NCBI GenBank assembly: GCA_049975365.1
Contig: JBNGDS010000100.1
Location: 1 to 8,597, forward strand
Source: DSBG01 sp049975365
GTDB lineage: Bacteria > Desulfobacterota > Desulfomonilia > UBA1062
Reading direction: 5' to 3'
DNA length: 8,597 nt
Translations under genes and position numbers: made by a program
The notes under the pieces: model-generated
Seen by the model: only the letters and a program-made list of their open reading frames with translations
Told to the model about the DNA's origin: nothing
The model's database searches: none
Shown: piece after piece, positions 6,120 through 8,597 of the stretch
Layout: the number at the start of each line of letters is the position of its first letter
How positions within the stretch are numbered: the first letter of the stretch is position 1

Positions 6120-7079
6120 TCATCCCAGAGGCGTGCTTCCATGTACATGGATTTCATCTCCACACAGACCATGGTTCCGTCTCGTACCCAGATGAGGCCC
6201 GATCCGGCTCAGGATTTCGCTGGAGAGGTAGGAACTCCGTACCAGAGGTCCGGCCACCACAATGGGGAGCCCCATGGATTCCCCAAGAACCTTCCACCTC
6301 AGGAACGAAGCCGGTTCCCAGAATCTGCTCACGGGTCTGTTCTGCCTTGTTGGCCGAAGATACTGCCCGATGGTGACCACATCGCAGGACGCTGTTAGGA
6401 GAAGACCCAAGAGATCACGGATCTCTCCTTCCGTTTCTCCAAGACCGACCATGAACCCCGACTTGATGATGACATCATGAGTGCAGCTTCGTGCGTGCCG
6501 GAGCAGAGAAAGGCTTGTTGCAAGATCTGCCCCCGGGCGAACCTCGTGAAATAGACGTCCTACGGTTTCGACATTGTGATTAAAGACATGAGGTTTCTGC
6601 TCGAGTACTATGTCCAAAAGATTCGTATTCCCTGAAAAATCAGGTGTCAGCACTTCGATAGTGGCCCCGGGGATCGTCTCCCTGATGGCTGATATGGTTC
6701 TGGCAAAGGCCAGTGCCCCCCTATCAGGAAGATCATCCCTGGTTACCGACGTAATGACGACATGATTAAGTCCCAGTTCATTGGAGGCCTGAGCGACCTT
6801 TTCCGGTTCTCCAGGATCTGGAGATTCAGGGATCCCCTTTTTCACCGAGCAAAACCCACATGAACGGGTGCAGGTATCGCCAAGGATGAGAAATGTTGCG
6901 GTAGGTATCGAGAAGCATTCGCAGATATTGGGGCACCGGGCTTCTTCGCACACCGTGGAGAGAGAACTGGCACGAAGGAGTTTCTTGACTTTTCTGAGAT
7001 CCTTGAACTCTCTGTGCCGTTTCAACCAAGGGGGGAGTCTCTGGGGAGGATGTTCAGGTCTCATCGGATTCATCCCCAC
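6120..7079 (-). CDS. lipA: Lipoyl synthase
   Basis: LipA is a radical-SAM enzyme that inserts two sulfurs into octanoyl chains bound to lipoyl domains, as in 2-oxoacid dehydrogenases and the glycine cleavage H protein. Both iron-sulfur cluster motifs are visible: auxiliary-cluster cysteines 44, 49 and 55 in CEEARCPNICEC, and radical-SAM cysteines 70, 74 and 77 in CTRSCGFC. The C-terminal RSSY signature is at 281-284, and VITSVTRDDLPDRG, NHNVETV and GLGETEGEI are typical. Two details are unusual: a cysteine (53) where the family normally has glycine or another residue in CPNxxEC, and about 35 residues after RSSY, longer than most. The start is not settled: GTG 7079 has GGAGG 12 bases upstream, and ATG 7073 and ATG 7064 are alternatives. 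All overlap the end of the LapA-domain gene. hom follows after 78 bases. No lipB is in view. Confidence 0.96.
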   Translation of the reverse strand: MGMNPMRPEHPPQRLPPWLKRHREFKDLRKVKKLLRASSLSTVCEEARCPNICECFSIPTATFLILGDTCTRSCGFCSVKKGIPESPDPGEPEKVAQASNELGLNHVVITSVTRDDLPDRGALAFARTISAIRETIPGATIEVLTPDFSGNTNLLDIVLEQKPHVFNHNVETVGRLFHEVRPGADLATSLSLLRHARSCTHDVIIKSGFMVGLGETEGEIRDLLGLLLTASCDVVTIGQYLRPTRQNRPVSRFWEPASFLRWKVLGESMGLPIVVAGPLVRSSYLSSEILSRIGPHLGTRRNHGLCGDEIHVHGSTPLG

Positions 7080-7374
7080 TTTCAGATGAAGCCTCCTGGT
7101 TGATCTGTGCGTACTTCTGCCTCATGAGTTCCTGAAGTTCCCGTACCCTGATAAGGAGAATCCGCTCTCTGGTTTTCTCGACCATACCGGCCCTGATTCC
7201 ATAGGCCAGAGCAACCATGGAACCAGCGATAAATGAAACAAAGAGAATCAGGTACAATGGAATGGTGCCAGAGGAGTAGCCGAAGAAATGGATCACAGCA
7301 AGATCCTGATTCGAGATGCCGAACAGAATTCCCAGGACGATCAGAGTAATGAGGACGATGGATTTCAGATACAT
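7054..7374 (-). CDS. LapA-domain (DUF1049) inner-membrane protein
   Basis: A 106-residue protein with two membrane helices (about 3-21 and 38-60) joined by the typical NQDLAVIHFFG segment, then a charged, coiled-coil-like helix (about 64-92) and an acidic tail. This is the architecture of the LapA / DUF1049 family. In Escherichia coli LapA works with LapB in controlling lipopolysaccharide synthesis; here no LapB is nearby, so only the domain is claimed. The ATG at 7374-7372 shares one base with the HIT gene's stop (TGATG) and has no good Shine-Dalgarno sequence, so it is probably translated by coupling. Its own 3' end overlaps the lipA start region. Family assignment is good; function is unknown. 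Confidence 0.85.
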   Translation of the reverse strand: MYLKSIVLITLIVLGILFGISNQDLAVIHFFGYSSGTIPLYLILFVSFIAGSMVALAYGIRAGMVEKTRERILLIRVRELQELMRQKYAQINQEASSESGDESDET

Positions 7375-7841
7375 CAGGGGAGATTCTCTTTGATCTTGAG
7401 GAGAGTCTTTTCAATGTGTTCTGAAATCACGTGCACATCACTTATGACAGGCATGAAATTGGTGTCCCCACTCCATCTCGGAACGACATGGAAATGAATA
7501 TGCTCCGCAATACCGGCTCCAGCGACTGTTCCGATGTTGCACCCGATGTTGAACCCCTGGGGGTTCATTGATATCTGGATGGCCGAGACGATATCCCTCA
7601 CCATGTCCAGGATGTCGTAGAGTTCCTCGTTCTCGAGTTTATGCAAGTCCCCGATGTGACGGTACGGTGCAACCATGCAGTGTCCTGTGGTGTAAGGGAA
7701 ACGATTCATGATGGAAAAACAACGCGTGTCTCTCTTGAGAATCAGGTGGTCTCCATCAGCAGGAGCGGAACAGAAGATGCAAGAATTCTCCTTCGGCTTC
7801 GTAATGTATTCCATTCTCCATGGCGCCCAGATAGTGTTCAT
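7374..7841 (-). CDS. HIT-family nucleotide hydrolase or transferase
   Basis: A 155-residue histidine-triad protein. The triad is His114-x-His116-x-His118 in EHIHFHVVPRW, followed by SGDTNFMPV, and the amino end has WAPWRMEYI and a CIFC zinc-type pair (21-24). This subgroup is usually annotated as HIT family hydrolase related to diadenosine tetraphosphate (Ap4A) phosphorylases; it would act on nucleoside phosphates in the cytoplasm, but the true substrate is not readable here. The ATG at 7841 overlaps the stop of the preceding phosphoesterase gene as ATGA, and a GGGGGGAGAT run about 10 bases upstream can serve as ribosome binding site. The stop overlaps the LapA-domain start. It is thus the second gene of a tightly packed operon. 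Confidence 0.93.
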   Translation of the reverse strand: MNTIWAPWRMEYITKPKENSCIFCSAPADGDHLILKRDTRCFSIMNRFPYTTGHCMVAPYRHIGDLHKLENEELYDILDMVRDIVSAIQISMNPQGFNIGCNIGTVAGAGIAEHIHFHVVPRWSGDTNFMPVISDVHVISEHIEKTLLKIKENLP

Positions 7842-8326
7842 AGCGTGATGATCTCCCCCCTGATTCTGTTCCTGGTAATTTCTATTATACCTACAGATTT
7901 TGAGGTTGTAAATCGTGAGTCAGTGGGAGAGCCTGGATTGAAATAGAAGACTCCAGCCTCCACAGCACAGAAGCTCTGGTGCGAATGCCCGTAAATAATC
8001 GCATCGATTGCCTGGAAAGATTCCCTGATGCGGGTGCGGATACCCTGTGGCGATCCCCACCCATGGATGATGCCGATAGTCACCGCCTCGATCTGGGTTG
8101 TTCGTATGGGGGGGAACTGATGTATCACTGAGGAATCATCCATATTGCCGCTGACGGCAAGCACTTCCTTGCCTAGGGCATGGAAGGGGTCAAGCACACC
8201 TGGATGCACCATGTCTCCTGCATGGATGATAAGATCCATATCGTGGAAGTACGTCTGTGCAATGTTATCCATGAGGGGGTCAGGGCCGTGCAGGTGGGTG
8301 TCTGAGATAACTCCTATTCTGGTCAT
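7838..8326 (-). CDS. MJ0936/YfcE-type metallophosphoesterase
   Basis: A 162-residue calcineurin-like phosphoesterase, the usual length of the small MJ0936/YfcE family of cytoplasmic phosphodiesterases that use two metal ions. All metal-site motifs are visible in order: SDTH (Asp9, His11), HAGD (Asp38), SGNMD (Asn61), HGWG (His89) and GHSHQ (His114, His116), then NPGS at 130-133. The natural substrate of this family is mostly unknown; several members cleave cyclic nucleotides or artificial phosphodiesters in vitro. The ATG at 8326 has no clear Shine-Dalgarno sequence, but the amino-terminal strand MTRIGVISDTH is complete, so the start is believable. The gene lies 47 bases after the sugar-dehydrogenase gene on the same strand, and its stop overlaps the HIT gene's start (ATGA). 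Confidence 0.93.
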   Translation of the reverse strand: MTRIGVISDTHLHGPDPLMDNIAQTYFHDMDLIIHAGDMVHPGVLDPFHALGKEVLAVSGNMDDSSVIHQFPPIRTTQIEAVTIGIIHGWGSPQGIRTRIRESFQAIDAIIYGHSHQSFCAVEAGVFYFNPGSPTDSRFTTSKSVGIIEITRNRIRGEIITL

Positions 8327-8373
8327 GGGTTCAGGGTACTGAAAGCTGAATTTTTTTCAAGAGGGGAATCTCA

Positions 8374-8597
8374 TCACAAGTATGCATCAGCGTCGGGGAA
8401 AAGATTTTTTATGTCGTAGACCACGCACCTGTCAGCCTTGAGTCTCTGGAGGTTGAGGTTCCTGAATTCCTCGTGTGCCACCGCTACCACGATTCCTTCA
8501 TAGGTACAGGTCAGGTCCTTCTCATCCGAGATCAGCGAGATTCCGTACTCTTTTTCAACCTCAACCGGGTCAGCGACGGGATCGAATACATCCACCC
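8374..8597 (-). CDS. Nucleotide-sugar dehydrogenase (UDP-glucose/GDP-mannose dehydrogenase family), C-terminal fragment
   Basis: Only the last 73 codons are in the window; the frame is open to the right edge, and the GTG at 8595 is an internal valine codon, not a start. The visible part, VDVFDPVADPVEVEKEYG followed by GIVVAVAHEEF and VVYDIKNLFP, matches the C-terminal UDP-binding domain of UDP-N-acetylglucosamine/galactosamine 6-dehydrogenases of the WbpA/TviB type. These NAD-dependent enzymes oxidise C6 of nucleotide sugars to make uronic acids for surface polysaccharide. The exact sugar cannot be decided without the amino-terminal and central parts. It is on the same strand as the downstream operon; whether it shares that message is open. 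Confidence 0.85.
   Translation of the reverse strand, partial: VDVFDPVADPVEVEKEYGISLISDEKDLTCTYEGIVVAVAHEEFRNLNLQRLKADRCVVYDIKNLFPDADAYL

Noticed and set aside
5835..6398. 187-codon plus-strand frame spanning the hom start and lipA end
   Set aside because: It runs antisense across two well-supported genes and the hom promoter; composition looks like a shadow frame.
8327..8373. Terminator between the sugar dehydrogenase and phosphoesterase genes
   Set aside because: An A/T run is present, but no stable GC-rich stem precedes it in the minus-strand direction.

Overview
This window looks like an ordinary chromosomal core region of a Gram-negative bacterium of about 50% GC. The best guess is a member of Desulfobacterota (the former Deltaproteobacteria). 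The guess rests on gene content: two HDOD-domain signalling proteins, a phosphoglycerate-mutase-like protein beside homoserine dehydrogenase, and a HIT/LapA-domain gene pair. No rRNA, tRNA, CRISPR array, insertion sequence or phage gene was seen. The taxonomic call is inference.

Layout. The plus strand opens with the 3' part of rsmI (2-787), then an orphan gene for a 90-residue protein (843-1115). Converging on it from the minus strand is a membrane-anchored HDOD protein (1237-2295). A 155-bp divergent intergenic region separates that gene from a second, soluble HDOD protein on the plus strand (start at 2451 or 2502, end at 3407). From 3415 to the right edge every gene is on the minus strand. 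In transcription order these are the end of a nucleotide-sugar dehydrogenase (right edge), an MJ0936/YfcE-type metallophosphoesterase, a HIT-family protein, a LapA-domain membrane protein, lipoyl synthase (lipA), homoserine dehydrogenase (hom), and an ApgM-like protein that is probably the homoserine kinase.

How the genes fit together. The phosphoesterase, HIT, LapA and lipA genes overlap one another by 4, 1 and up to 26 bases, so they very likely share one message. hom follows after 78 bases and has its own candidate promoter. The ApgM-like gene follows hom and starts at a TTG with a strong ribosome binding site. hom plus the ApgM-like gene would supply two consecutive steps of threonine synthesis, from aspartate semialdehyde to O-phosphohomoserine.

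No clearly new system is visible. The signals most worth a second look are: two matching sigma-28 (FliA)-like promoter boxes, CTAAAG-N16-CCGATA, in front of the 90-residue orphan and the membrane HDOD gene, hinting at a motility or signalling regulon; the alternative homoserine kinase; an inverted repeat over the hom promoter; a hairpin shared by the 3' ends of two converging genes; and two minicistrons chained into the ApgM-like start.
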